NCBI RefSeq assembly: GCF_040812395.1
Contig: NZ_JBFNXH010000003.1
Span: forward strand, 434,001-498,000
Direction: 5' to 3'
DNA: 64,000 nt
From: Paenibacillus_E sp040812395
GTDB lineage: Bacteria; Bacillota; Bacilli; Paenibacillales; NBRC-103111
Made by a program: the position numbers and the translations under genes. Shown in pieces: positions 41,730 to 49,340 of the stretch (the stretch's first letter is position 1; each line of letters starts with the position of its first letter). The notes beneath the pieces are model-generated. The model searched no databases, was not told the DNA's origin, and worked only from the letters and a program-made list of their open reading frames with translations.

Positions 41730-42596
41730 TTACACGCTCGCATTCGTTTTGGCAGCACGTTCTGCTGCGTCTACCGTATTGCGAAGCAGCATCGTGATGG
41801 TCATCGGACCTACACACCCAGGAACTGGCGTGATCGAACTGGCGACCTCTTTGACAGCCTCAAAATCCACATCTCCAGTGAGCTTGCCATCAGCTGGACG
41901 GTTCATGCCAACATCAATCACGACAGCTCCCGGTTTGACATGGCGAGCTGTAATCAAATGCGCTTTACCTACAGCAACAACAAGAATATCCGCTTGCTTC
42001 GTAATTTCTTCCATATTCGGCGTGCGGGAGTGCACAACGGACACTGTAGCATTTTCACGAAGAAGCAGCAGAGCCATCGGTTTGCCTACAATGTTGCTTC
42101 TTCCCACAACGACCGCGTGCTTGCCTGCTATTTCTACGCCTGTACGTTTCAGAATCTCAATGACGCCATGAGGCGTACAAGGTTTCATCCCATCCTTGCC
42201 AATCATGAGATTGCCCACATTCACAGGGTGAAAACAATCCACGTCTTTAGCCGGATCTATTTCGTCCACGACTTTTTCTTCGTCAATATGTTTAGGCAGC
42301 GGTGACTGTACGAGTATGCCGTTGATGCGGCTATTCGCATTAAAAGTATGAATAAGAGAAATTAATTCTTGTTGTGTGGTGCTTTCAGGCAAACGATGGA
42401 CCTCCGAATAAATGCCTACATCGTCACAAGCTTTCGCCTTATTGCGCACATAGACTTGTGACGCTGCATCTTCCCCAACAATAACAACGACGAGCCCAGG
42501 CTGGTTGCCTTGCGCGGTAAGCGCTGCGACATCGGCTTTTATTTCCTCACGAATCGAGCTAACGAGTTCTTTTCCGTTAATGACTTGTGCTGTCAA
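41730..42596 (-). CDS. folD: Bifunctional methylenetetrahydrofolate dehydrogenase / cyclohydrolase
   Basis: Interconverts 5,10-methylene- and 10-formyl-tetrahydrofolate. The 288-residue protein includes the catalytic lysine region VGEDAASQVYVRNKAKACDD, GILVQSPLPKHIDEEKV, and the NADP site VVGRSNIVGKPMALLLL, plus PVPGCVGPMT. The start is TTG at 42596, preceded by GGGGGA; the in-frame ATG at 42647 would add an unusual 17-residue leader. Confidence 0.95.
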   Translation of the reverse strand: MTAQVINGKELVSSIREEIKADVAALTAQGNQPGLVVVIVGEDAASQVYVRNKAKACDDVGIYSEVHRLPESTTQQELISLIHTFNANSRINGILVQSPLPKHIDEEKVVDEIDPAKDVDCFHPVNVGNLMIGKDGMKPCTPHGVIEILKRTGVEIAGKHAVVVGRSNIVGKPMALLLLRENATVSVVHSRTPNMEEITKQADILVVAVGKAHLITARHVKPGAVVIDVGMNRPADGKLTGDVDFEAVKEVASSITPVPGCVGPMTITMLLRNTVDAAERAAKTNASV

Positions 42597-42730
42597 GTTG
42601 AATCCCCCTAAGATTGTAATAACCAGAGAAACTGGCTGGTCATGCATCGATGATGCTATGTACTAAATTTTTCTTCTATGACGTGTTTAAGACTTTGTAT
42701 TAAGTATAAATAGAGGTGCTGCCGGTACAT

Positions 42731-43189
42731 TTAAGGTTGCAAAGCTTTAATCTTCAAGTCGTCCAGTTCTTTAATCATTTTACCCAGAACCCCGTTGACA
42801 AATTTCCCCGATTCGTCCGTACCAAAGTGTTTCGCCAGATCAATGGCCTCATTGACCACTACTTTGGGCGGCACATCATCTCTGTACAGCATTTCGTAAA
42901 CCGCTAGTCTCAACACTTCGCGATCGATCCGTGAGAGCCTGTCCATCTGCCAACCCTTTAAATACTCCTCAAGCAACTGATCAATTCTAACTTTATTATC
43001 AAAGGTACCTTCCACTAGTTCATAAATAAACGAAGGGGAAATCTTCTCACCCGAGATATCAAGCTGAGCCTCATTGTCATTCTCGGCTTCGTGAACCGCA
43101 ATTTGAACAGCTTCCTTAGGCGATGCTTCATTCATTTGAATCTGGTATAAGCTCTGTAATGCAATTTCACGTGCAACTCTGCGTTTCAT
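42731..43189 (-). CDS. nusB: Transcription antitermination protein NusB
   Basis: All-helical partner of NusE (S10) in rRNA antitermination. The 152-residue protein has RRVAREIALQSLYQIQMNE at its start and RLAVYEMLYRDDVPPKVVVN and EAIDLAKHFGTDESGKFVNG later. Immediately upstream of its ribosome site is a two-unit hairpin repeat (43196-43278). It follows the Asp23/AmaP/DUF2273 genes, as in Bacillus. Confidence 0.95.
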   Translation of the reverse strand: MKRRVAREIALQSLYQIQMNEASPKEAVQIAVHEAENDNEAQLDISGEKISPSFIYELVEGTFDNKVRIDQLLEEYLKGWQMDRLSRIDREVLRLAVYEMLYRDDVPPKVVVNEAIDLAKHFGTDESGKFVNGVLGKMIKELDDLKIKALQP

Positions 43190-43195
43190 TGTGAT

Positions 43196-43278
43196 CCTCC
43201 TAAGAGTTTTGCGATAGCAAAACTTTCATCGTAAGCATTGCTGAGTTTTGCCAAGCAAAACTTTCTTCGTAAGCGCTG
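43196..43278 (-). repeat. RBS-linked hairpin repeat upstream of nusB (two units)
   Basis: Stems AGTTTTGCTATCGCAAAACT (43205-43224, loop variant) and AGTTTTGCTTGGCAAAACT (43244-43262) on the coding strand. GCTTACGATGAA and GCTTACGAAGAA precede them. The proximal stem ends 3 nt before the AGGAGG used by nusB. The loops differ while the stems are kept. Confidence 0.85.
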
Positions 43279-43389
43279 ACTAGGTTGAGCATTCAAGTGA
43301 TACGACTGTTCGACCCAACTTCTTTGTTACTAGTATACGTCATTTTGAAGCCAATCCAAACAAAAAAATCCATGGATGTACCAGGGATT

Positions 43390-43617
43390 TTAGCGAAACA
43401 TTCTCCATTTTTGGGTGAGATAGCGCCAAATGTCTTCAAGCAGCACGAAACTTTCTCTACGATCCAGCTTGTAGCCGACATAATACCCTACTAGGACGAT
43501 GAATGCAAAGATCAGCATGTCCCAAAAACCAAAAAACAAATAAATGAAGCCGAAGAAAACGCCTGCTGCCACTCCGATTACTTTGCCCCTGTGCTGGTCC
43601 CACAGTTCCTTCCACAT
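43390..43617 (-). CDS. DUF2273 small membrane protein
   Basis: About 75 residues with two hydrophobic segments (VIGVAAGVFFGFIYLFFGF and DMLIFAFIVLVGYYVGYKL) and a charged tail with DRRESFVLLEDIWRYL. This is the DUF2273 pattern; such genes accompany amaP and asp23 in many Bacillota. It starts just past amaP. The exact start is uncertain: ATG at 43617 (11 nt after AGAGG) or GTG at 43629. Confidence 0.8.
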   Translation of the reverse strand: MWKELWDQHRGKVIGVAAGVFFGFIYLFFGFWDMLIFAFIVLVGYYVGYKLDRRESFVLLEDIWRYLTQKWRMFR

Positions 43618-43631
43618 GAGTGGGTTCACCT

Positions 43632-44192
43632 CTATTCGACTCGGCTTTTAAATGTTGGCGCTGATTGCACGATGTTCGCTACGAATACGGTTACGTTAGC
43701 TACGGGGATGCCAGTAATCTCTTCAATGTAATTTTTCACTGTGCTTTGCATATCTTCCGTAAGCTCAGGAATAGATGTTTCCCCGTCGACAACGGTACGA
43801 ATCGTTATTTCTAATCCAGATTGATTGACTTTCACCCGTGCGCGCAAATCCTTTACGCCTTTTGTGCGTCCAGCTGCCTTCAACGACAAATTTTCAACCG
43901 TTTCCATGGAAATCCGAATGTCGCCAAAGTCGGTGCGTTGATCAATAGAGGGAGCTTGCGAACGGCTGCGGCGCAGCGCAATAAAGAGAAATCGAATACT
44001 AATGAGTAGAACGATCAAACTGATAACGATAGCCGGATAAGCATAGTTTTTGTCCATATAGAAATTGTTTAATGTCAGATCCGCTTGCGCTTTAGGAATC
44101 CAACTGCTCGCCGTACACAGCACGATGATTGAAGCCACGAATACAATTAGGCTATAGAGAAGCAGTAAAAGCCTGTCTACAATTTTACCCAC
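43632..44192 (-). CDS. amaP: Alkaline shock response membrane anchor protein AmaP
   Basis: A 186-residue protein with two N-terminal membrane helices (LLLLLYSLIVFVASIIVLCT, then YPAIVISLIVLLISIRFLFI) and a C-terminal Asp23/Gls24-like cytoplasmic part (AGRTKGVKDLRARVKVNQSG). In Staphylococcus AmaP anchors Asp23 to the membrane. It sits between asp23 and DUF2273, which supports the assignment. Confidence 0.85.
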   Translation of the reverse strand: MGKIVDRLLLLLYSLIVFVASIIVLCTASSWIPKAQADLTLNNFYMDKNYAYPAIVISLIVLLISIRFLFIALRRSRSQAPSIDQRTDFGDIRISMETVENLSLKAAGRTKGVKDLRARVKVNQSGLEITIRTVVDGETSIPELTEDMQSTVKNYIEEITGIPVANVTVFVANIVQSAPTFKSRVE

Positions 44193-44331
44193 GTAAGCTT
44201 ATCCCCTTCCCATAGTGAGAAAACCTCTATCGCAGTCATTTGGCAATAAGCGACCACGTATAGAGGTGCGTTCTAGCGCCAATAAGTGAGCCTGTTTCCA
44301 CCTGAAAACCATGCTATCTTCTTGGCTAGAG

Positions 44332-44361
44332 GAAACCCCCTGCAAACCTGTAGGGGGTTTC
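44332..44361 (-). terminator. GC-rich hairpin between asp23 and amaP (possible partial terminator)
   Basis: GAAACCCCCT pairs with AGGGGGTTTC around a 10-nt loop. T tracts are weak on both strands, so it may attenuate or stabilise message ends rather than fully terminate. Confidence 0.5.
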
Positions 44362-44392
44362 AATTGATCCATATGAATTCAGCATTTCCTCT

Positions 44393-44806
44393 TTATTTCA
44401 CACGATGAGCAGCTGCTGTTTCTTCTTCGATCGGTTTTTCTGTTTGTTTGAAATGAACATCATGAATATGAACATTGACTTCAACAACGTTCAAACCGGT
44501 CATCGATTCAATCGCAAGTTTCACATTCTGCTGAATGCTGCTTGCCACTTCAGGAATCCGATTCCCATATTCAATGATGATGGAGACGTCAATGGCAGCT
44601 TCACGCTGTCCCACTTCTACTTTTACGCCTTTGGACAAATTTTTGCGTCCTAGCAATTCAGCGATACCGCCTGCTAATCCTCCGCTCATCCCTGCTACAC
44701 CCTGAACTTCCACCGTTGCCAAACCGGCAATGATTTCGATAACCTCGGGGGCAATTTGGATGCTGCCCATATCCGTTTTGACGTAGTCCGGAGCGATTGT
44801 GCTCAT
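44393..44806 (-). CDS. Asp23/Gls24 family envelope stress response protein (YqhY type)
   Basis: A 137-residue soluble protein with the family core GSIQIAPEVIEIIAGLATVE and VQGVAGMSGG, then VKVEVGQREAAIDVSIIIEY and MTGLNVVEVNVHIHDVHF. It lies next to accC, as yqhY does in Bacillus, where it is linked to acetyl-CoA carboxylase regulation and membrane homeostasis. It is preceded by a three-unit hairpin repeat at its ribosome site. Confidence 0.9.
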   Translation of the reverse strand: MSTIAPDYVKTDMGSIQIAPEVIEIIAGLATVEVQGVAGMSGGLAGGIAELLGRKNLSKGVKVEVGQREAAIDVSIIIEYGNRIPEVASSIQQNVKLAIESMTGLNVVEVNVHIHDVHFKQTEKPIEEETAAAHRVK

Positions 44807-44812
44807 TGTGGC

Positions 44813-44925
44813 ACCTCCTTAGAGTTTGCACAGCAAACTTGCTTCGTAAGCAATACTTGAGTTTGCACAGCAAACTTGCTTCGAAAGTGTCTACTGTGTG
44901 TTTCACCAGCAAAACTGGCGTCGAA
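44813..44925 (-). repeat. RBS-linked hairpin repeat upstream of the Asp23-family gene (three units)
   Basis: Stems AGTTTGCTGTGCAAACT at 44823-44839 and 44860-44876 (37-bp period) plus a degenerate third copy near 44899-44918. The stems are one pair shorter than elsewhere, on both arms alike. GCTTACGAAGCA separates units, and CTAAGGAGG follows the proximal one. Confidence 0.85.
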
Positions 44926-45008
44926 AAAATAATCTGTCTTTGACTTTTTGGAGAAGTCGTCCTAATTAATAACTATACCATTCCCTCAAAAATATGACAA
45001 ACGTTTGT

Positions 45009-46367
45009 CTACGATTCCGGATCGTTGATATCATGTTCTTCCAAGAACTTAATATCATGGTCGCCCTTGATAAATTTCTTGTGTTCAAGCAACTTCAAAT
45101 GGAATGGGATTGTCGTATTCACGCCTTCAACCGCAAATTCCGTGAGCGCTCTCTTCATACGGGCTATGGCATCCTCGCGCGAAGTCCCCCAAACGATCAG
45201 CTTCGCGATCATGGAATCATAATGCGGAGGAATGGTATACCCTGGATACACAGCACTGTCTACCCGAACGCCAAATCCCCCTGGAGGCAAATAAAATCTG
45301 ACCTGACCTGCCGATGGCATGAAATTCCTATTCGGATCCTCTGCATTAACACGGCATTCAATTGCCCATCCATTGATTTTAACATCCTCTTGTCCAAAGG
45401 ATAATGGATCGCCTTCTGCAACATGAATCATTTCCTTGATAATATCAATGCCAGTGATCATCTCCGTTACCGGATGCTCAACTTGAATTCTTGTATTCAT
45501 TTCCATAAAGTAAAATTTACCGTCTGGACCGAGCAAAAATTCGAGTGTGCCTGCGCCGGAATAAGAAACCGCCTGCGCCGCGCGGACGGCAGCCTCTCCC
45601 ATCGCCTTACGAATGTCTGGCGTAAGAATTGGACAAGGCGCTTCCTCGACAAGCTTTTGTCTGCGGCGTTGAACCGAACAATCGCGCTCACCTAAGTGAA
45701 CAACATTGCCATGCTTATCAGCTATAATTTGAATCTCAACATGCTTCATGCCTGTTAAGTATTTTTCCAAATAAATGCCGGCATTGCCAAAAGCATTCTG
45801 CGCTTCTTGCTGCGCTGCCGTAATTTGGCTAACGAGCATATCCTCGTTATCCGCGATACGAATGCCTTTGCCACCGCCGCCAGCCGTAGCTTTAATAATG
45901 ACCGGATATCCAATATCCCTGGCAATCGTCACGGCATCTTCAATATGTTCTACCAATCCGTCTGAACCTGGAATGATAGGAACTCTGGCTTCCTTCATCG
46001 TTTGCTTTGCGACGGCTTTGTCTCCCATTCTGCTAATTGCATCTGGGGAAGGCCCAATAAACGTAATATTGCAGCTTTCGCAAATTTCAGCGAAATCCGC
46101 ATTTTCCGCCAAAAATCCGTAACCTGGATGAATGGCATCACACTCCGTTAATGTTGCTACGCTCATCAGATTCGTGAAATTCAAGTAGCTGTCCTTCGAA
46201 GCAGTCGGCCCGATGCAATAAGCTTCATCGGCAAGACGCACATGAAGGGCGTCTCGGTCGGCTTCTGAATAAACGGCTACACTGTAAATGCCGAGTTCTC
46301 GACAAGCCCGAATAATCCGAACCGCTATTTCGCCGCGATTCGCAATAAGGATTTTATGAAACTTCAT
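45009..46367 (-). CDS. accC: Biotin carboxylase subunit of acetyl-CoA carboxylase
   Basis: ATP-dependent carboxylation of biotin on AccB. The 452-residue protein begins KILIANRGEIAVRIIRACRE, has the ATP-grasp loop IKATAGGGGKGIRIADNE, FLGPDGKFYFMEMNTRIQVE and the C-terminal biotin carboxylase domain. The start has AGGAGG upstream, and a two-unit hairpin repeat lies between it and accB. Confidence 0.96.
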   Translation of the reverse strand: MKFHKILIANRGEIAVRIIRACRELGIYSVAVYSEADRDALHVRLADEAYCIGPTASKDSYLNFTNLMSVATLTECDAIHPGYGFLAENADFAEICESCNITFIGPSPDAISRMGDKAVAKQTMKEARVPIIPGSDGLVEHIEDAVTIARDIGYPVIIKATAGGGGKGIRIADNEDMLVSQITAAQQEAQNAFGNAGIYLEKYLTGMKHVEIQIIADKHGNVVHLGERDCSVQRRRQKLVEEAPCPILTPDIRKAMGEAAVRAAQAVSYSGAGTLEFLLGPDGKFYFMEMNTRIQVEHPVTEMITGIDIIKEMIHVAEGDPLSFGQEDVKINGWAIECRVNAEDPNRNFMPSAGQVRFYLPPGGFGVRVDSAVYPGYTIPPHYDSMIAKLIVWGTSREDAIARMKRALTEFAVEGVNTTIPFHLKLLEHKKFIKGDHDIKFLEEHDINDPES

Positions 46368-46374
46368 CTTTCTA

Positions 46375-46456
46375 CCTCCTAAGAGTTTTCCTTTAGGAAA
46401 ACTTGCTTCGTAAGCATTTCCTGAGTTTTGATTAGGAAAACATGCCTCGTAAGCAC
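46375..46456 (-). repeat. RBS-linked hairpin repeat between accB and accC (two units)
   Basis: Proximal stem AGTTTTCCTAAAGGAAAACT (46384-46403) and a weaker distal copy (46424-46443), 40-bp period, with GCTTACGAAGCA and GCTTACGAGGCA before them. The stem has TTTTCC/GGAAAA on both arms, co-varying with TTTTGC/GCAAAA elsewhere. Confidence 0.85.
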
Positions 46457-46458
46457 GC

Positions 46459-46956
46459 TTACTCCGGTCTCACCAAAAATAAAGGTTGTCCATACTCAAC
46501 GAGTTGACCGTTTTCTACGAGAATCTCGACGATTTCACCTTTAATTTCCGCTTCGATTTCATTCATCAGTTTCATGGCTTCCACGATGCAGACAACCGAT
46601 TTGTCGCCTACTTTGGAACCAACGCTTGCGAAAGGAGCAGAGCCAGGGGAAGCAGACTGGTAGAAGGTTCCTACCATTGGCGAAACAATCTTATGTAAAG
46701 ATGAGTCCTCTTGCTTAGCATTTCCATTCGTTGTAGGTACTGAAGATTCCAGAGCAGCAGGCGCGTGTGTGGCAACGCTTGCTTGTCCAACGGGAGCATA
46801 TGAGTGTTGTACAGGTGCCGCGGTTACAAGAACGGATTCTGTTTTATTCGGCTTGCGGATCATAAGGCGTGCGCCTTCGTTTTCGATTTCAAGCTCTTGT
46901 AAAGAGGATTGATCGACGAGTTTAATCAACTCTTTGATTTCACTCAATTTGAACAT
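46459..46956 (-). CDS. accB: Biotin carboxyl carrier protein of acetyl-CoA carboxylase
   Basis: Carries the biotin that AccC carboxylates, for malonyl-CoA synthesis. The 165-residue protein has an N-terminal segment (MFKLSEIKELIKLVDQSSLQ), an Ala/Pro-rich linker, and the C-terminal biotinyl domain with the biotinylated lysine in VEAMKLMNEIEAE. Length fits the family. It is linked to accC and to spoIIIA as in Bacillus. Confidence 0.95.
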   Translation of the reverse strand: MFKLSEIKELIKLVDQSSLQELEIENEGARLMIRKPNKTESVLVTAAPVQHSYAPVGQASVATHAPAALESSVPTTNGNAKQEDSSLHKIVSPMVGTFYQSASPGSAPFASVGSKVGDKSVVCIVEAMKLMNEIEAEIKGEIVEILVENGQLVEYGQPLFLVRPE

Positions 46957-47059
46957 TACAAGTCACTCCTTCAAAGTTGGTGAACCGTTTACCTGCGGGT
47001 TTGCTGGGTAGGCTTAGCCGCAACGTATGTATTATACCCATAAACGTAAGAAATGGAAA

Positions 47060-47080
47060 GAGTCCAGTTTGGCAGGACCC
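47060..47080 (-). terminator. Weak terminator-like hairpin after spoIIIAH
   Basis: On the minus strand GGGTCC pairs with GGACTC with one imperfect pair around a 9-nt loop, followed by TTTCC. It lies between spoIIIAH and accB; the stem is short. Confidence 0.35.
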
Positions 47081-47122
47081 TTCCCATCGCTTCGCGCAAT
47101 TCGACACGCTTGTCTCTAGATA

Positions 47123-47896
47123 CTAGGGACGAACATATTGAATCTTAATATTTTCAGGAGCTGCGCCAAGCTCTTTCATAACCATATCAACAATCGTAAC
47201 GCCTTGGCTTTTCTCAAGTTTATCGCTTTGAACCGTCACTTTCCAGCTGTTGCCGTCTTGGTTGACAATAGCTTGCGGAAAATCCTTCAACAGCTCATCT
47301 TGCAGGCCTTCCACTTTGTCTTGAATGTCTGAAAGCTTCGCTAAATCGTTATTGGCTTTGACGACGGCTTCTGGCGTTTGTTTGGAATCGATGATGATTT
47401 CCATCAGATCGGATGACTTTTTGCTGAATAAATCGTGCTGTTTCATTTGCTCGTTCGTGAAATAATCGCTTGCAGAGGTTGTTTTTGCTTGTTCCTCAAC
47501 TTGTTTAATGATTTGATCATCTGTCTTCGATGTGTTTGTTTTCATCGATTGGGCGGTAGATTTGGTTGTGTCAGTTGCTGTTGTCGATTTAGCTGGATCT
47601 GTTTTTGCATCTGTTTTTGCATCTGTTTTTGTTGTAGTTTTCGATGCATCCGATTTTGCATCCGTTTTGGCATCTGTGCCTGTTGCAGCTTTGACATCGG
47701 TTTTTGTCGCATCGGTTTTGGAAGCAGCAGCATCGGCTTGACTCATATCGATTTTCACTTCTTGTGTTTGCGCCGCCGTATCTGTAGATGCCAAATCAAG
47801 CTTGTTCACATCCTCAGTAAAGAGATAGTACGCGGACAGAACCACCATCAAGCTAAGCATCGAAACGAGCCAAATTGTTTGTCTTTTTGCATTCAT
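47123..47896 (-). CDS. spoIIIAH: Stage III sporulation protein AH
   Basis: Mother-cell membrane protein of the feeding-tube channel that meets forespore SpoIIQ in the intermembrane space. The 257-residue protein has one membrane helix (residues 8-27) and a C-terminal YscJ-like domain (residues ~135-255, ending ENIKIQYVRP). Between them is an unusually long linker (about 38-127) of Thr/Asp/Ala/Lys repeats such as TDAKTDAKTD, encoded by near-perfect 12-bp repeats at 47590-47700. Last gene of the spoIIIA operon. Confidence 0.92.
   Translation of the reverse strand: MNAKRQTIWLVSMLSLMVVLSAYYLFTEDVNKLDLASTDTAAQTQEVKIDMSQADAAASKTDATKTDVKAATGTDAKTDAKSDASKTTTKTDAKTDAKTDPAKSTTATDTTKSTAQSMKTNTSKTDDQIIKQVEEQAKTTSASDYFTNEQMKQHDLFSKKSSDLMEIIIDSKQTPEAVVKANNDLAKLSDIQDKVEGLQDELLKDFPQAIVNQDGNSWKVTVQSDKLEKSQGVTIVDMVMKELGAAPENIKIQYVRP
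47590..47700. repeat. 12-bp tandem repeats coding the SpoIIIAH linker
   Basis: The unit gcatctgttttt occurs at least twice in direct tandem, with diverged copies (gcatccgatttt, gcatccgttttg) after it. It encodes TDAK-type residues in-frame on the minus strand. Confidence 0.7.
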
Positions 47897-47937
47897 TGCA
47901 TATTCCTCCTTGAAATTGGGGTTATAGGGTTTGTACG

Positions 47938-48576
47938 TTATTCACCGGTTTTTCTTGGTAAAATAGAGACGCGATTCGAGGTGACATCTAGCCCGCGCTC
48001 AACAGCTTCCATAATCATTTTCTTGACTGTTAGATTCTCAGCACCCTTGGCCACCACGACAACGCCTCTGATTTTGGGCTTAATATATTTGAGAACTAGC
48101 GGTTTCTGATCCCCCGAAACTTGGTAGATCACGACTTCACCGCTCCGTGTAACCTGGGAAATATTCCGGTTTGCTCCATTCGTGTCGCGTTCTGTCGTCA
48201 TTTGCTGATTGTCGTTGTAATTTTTGTCGACGGTCATTTCCTCGGTTGATTCAATGGTCACAAGAACTTCAACTTCGCCGACGCCGACGATTTTCTGTAA
48301 AATGTCCTTCAGTTGCGACTGATAAGCCGTTTCGTAATCGTGAAAGGCCGAGTTTTCTTTGGGCGAGCTTCCTAAAAAGGTTTCTTTACTAGGTGGAGGA
48401 GAGGCTCGCCCTGCATTGATGGGATCAACATCTTTCACTGTTAAAAAAGAATTCAAAATCATCAGCGATGCCCCCAGAAGACCTATTAATACAACCCACA
48501 GCAGCGTGTTTTTCCGTTTAGGTCCACCCGGGCCGCCGCCGAATTTCTGCTCCATCCATTGCAGCAATGTTCCCAT
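47938..48576 (-). CDS. spoIIIAG: Stage III sporulation protein AG
   Basis: Forms a large ring in the outer forespore membrane as part of the feeding-tube channel. The product (212 residues) has a cytoplasmic N-terminus (MEQKFGGGPGGPKRKNT), one membrane helix (LLWVVLIGLLGASLMILNSF) and a ring-forming domain (LKDILQKIVGVGEVEVLVTI, later KYIKPKIRGVVVVAKGAEN). The ATG at 48576 is used: it follows GAGGTG at good spacing and gives the usual length. An upstream ATG at 48624 would overlap spoIIIAF. Confidence 0.92.
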   Translation of the reverse strand: MGTLLQWMEQKFGGGPGGPKRKNTLLWVVLIGLLGASLMILNSFLTVKDVDPINAGRASPPPSKETFLGSSPKENSAFHDYETAYQSQLKDILQKIVGVGEVEVLVTIESTEEMTVDKNYNDNQQMTTERDTNGANRNISQVTRSGEVVIYQVSGDQKPLVLKYIKPKIRGVVVVAKGAENLTVKKMIMEAVERGLDVTSNRVSILPRKTGE

Positions 48577-48580
48577 CGAT

Positions 48581-49327
48581 TCACCTCGCAATCCTACCAT
48601 TCGTTTGCCTAAATTGGATGTCAATCTGATCTGGCTCTAGCTGCCAATCACGAGTAATTCCTTTCAGAAGCCGCTCTCTTTCTTGCACAAGTTGAGGTGT
48701 AAGATCGGCTTCAGCTTTTGTATCCGCATCTGCTGATATACGGCCTTGCACACTCCTAACACTTTCGATTCGAATCGGTTCGATAGGCTTAACCGGTTCC
48801 ATCGCAGCGATCCTGTTTTGTGCTGAGGTTGGCTGAAGTTTTTGATCATTTTTTTTATCATCAAGGGTTACCTTCATTCGTGTAATGGCAGGCTTCCCGT
48901 TATTGTCGAATTGTGCGAGTACTAGCACTTCCTGTACGGCAAGATCTGTTTGCTTTTGCAAATCTGCTTTCACAAGCTCTGCGAGCTGGGTTTGAACGAT
49001 TTGCTGCGATTGATTTTGACCCTCCTCTTTTAGCTTTTGAGCTTCATTCGTAATATCGCCCAGCGATTTCATCAAACTGTTGCCTCCGGAGCTAGCCAGC
49101 ATTGTTGGTTGATTTTGTTTTTGCTCGGCGGAGCTAATCAATTGATCTACATTCCATTCTTTTTTAAACAGCTGCATAACAGGGGTTAGGAGCGTAAGCA
49201 GCACGAACAAGCTCATAACCGTTTTGACATAGCGCTGCATGGTATTGCTAGGCAGAAGCAGATCCACGAAGGTCGCGAGCAGGATAACCATGATGACTGC
49301 TTTCAGCCATCCTCCTAACCAATCCAT
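48581..49327 (-). CDS. spoIIIAF: Stage III sporulation protein AF
   Basis: A 248-residue channel-complex protein with two N-terminal helices (LKAVIMVILLATFVDLLL; YVKTVMSLFVLLTLLTPVM) and a long cytoplasmic or intermembrane domain ending LLKGITRDWQLEPDQIDIQF, related to a ring-building motif. It is 4 nt from spoIIIAG. Confidence 0.9.
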   Translation of the reverse strand: MDWLGGWLKAVIMVILLATFVDLLLPSNTMQRYVKTVMSLFVLLTLLTPVMQLFKKEWNVDQLISSAEQKQNQPTMLASSGGNSLMKSLGDITNEAQKLKEEGQNQSQQIVQTQLAELVKADLQKQTDLAVQEVLVLAQFDNNGKPAITRMKVTLDDKKNDQKLQPTSAQNRIAAMEPVKPIEPIRIESVRSVQGRISADADTKAEADLTPQLVQERERLLKGITRDWQLEPDQIDIQFRQTNGRIAR

Positions 49328-49340
49328 AGCTACGCTCCTT

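Noticed and set aside
23405..46456. Hairpin repeats considered as CRISPR or as terminators
   Set aside because: Units lie one to three per site with no unique spacers, and they end 3 nt before a Shine-Dalgarno without a T tract, so neither reading fits.
47435..48109. Cys/Phe-rich plus-strand frame opposite spoIIIAH and spoIIIAG
   Set aside because: Its composition comes from the antisense of the TDAK repeats. No start signal is present.
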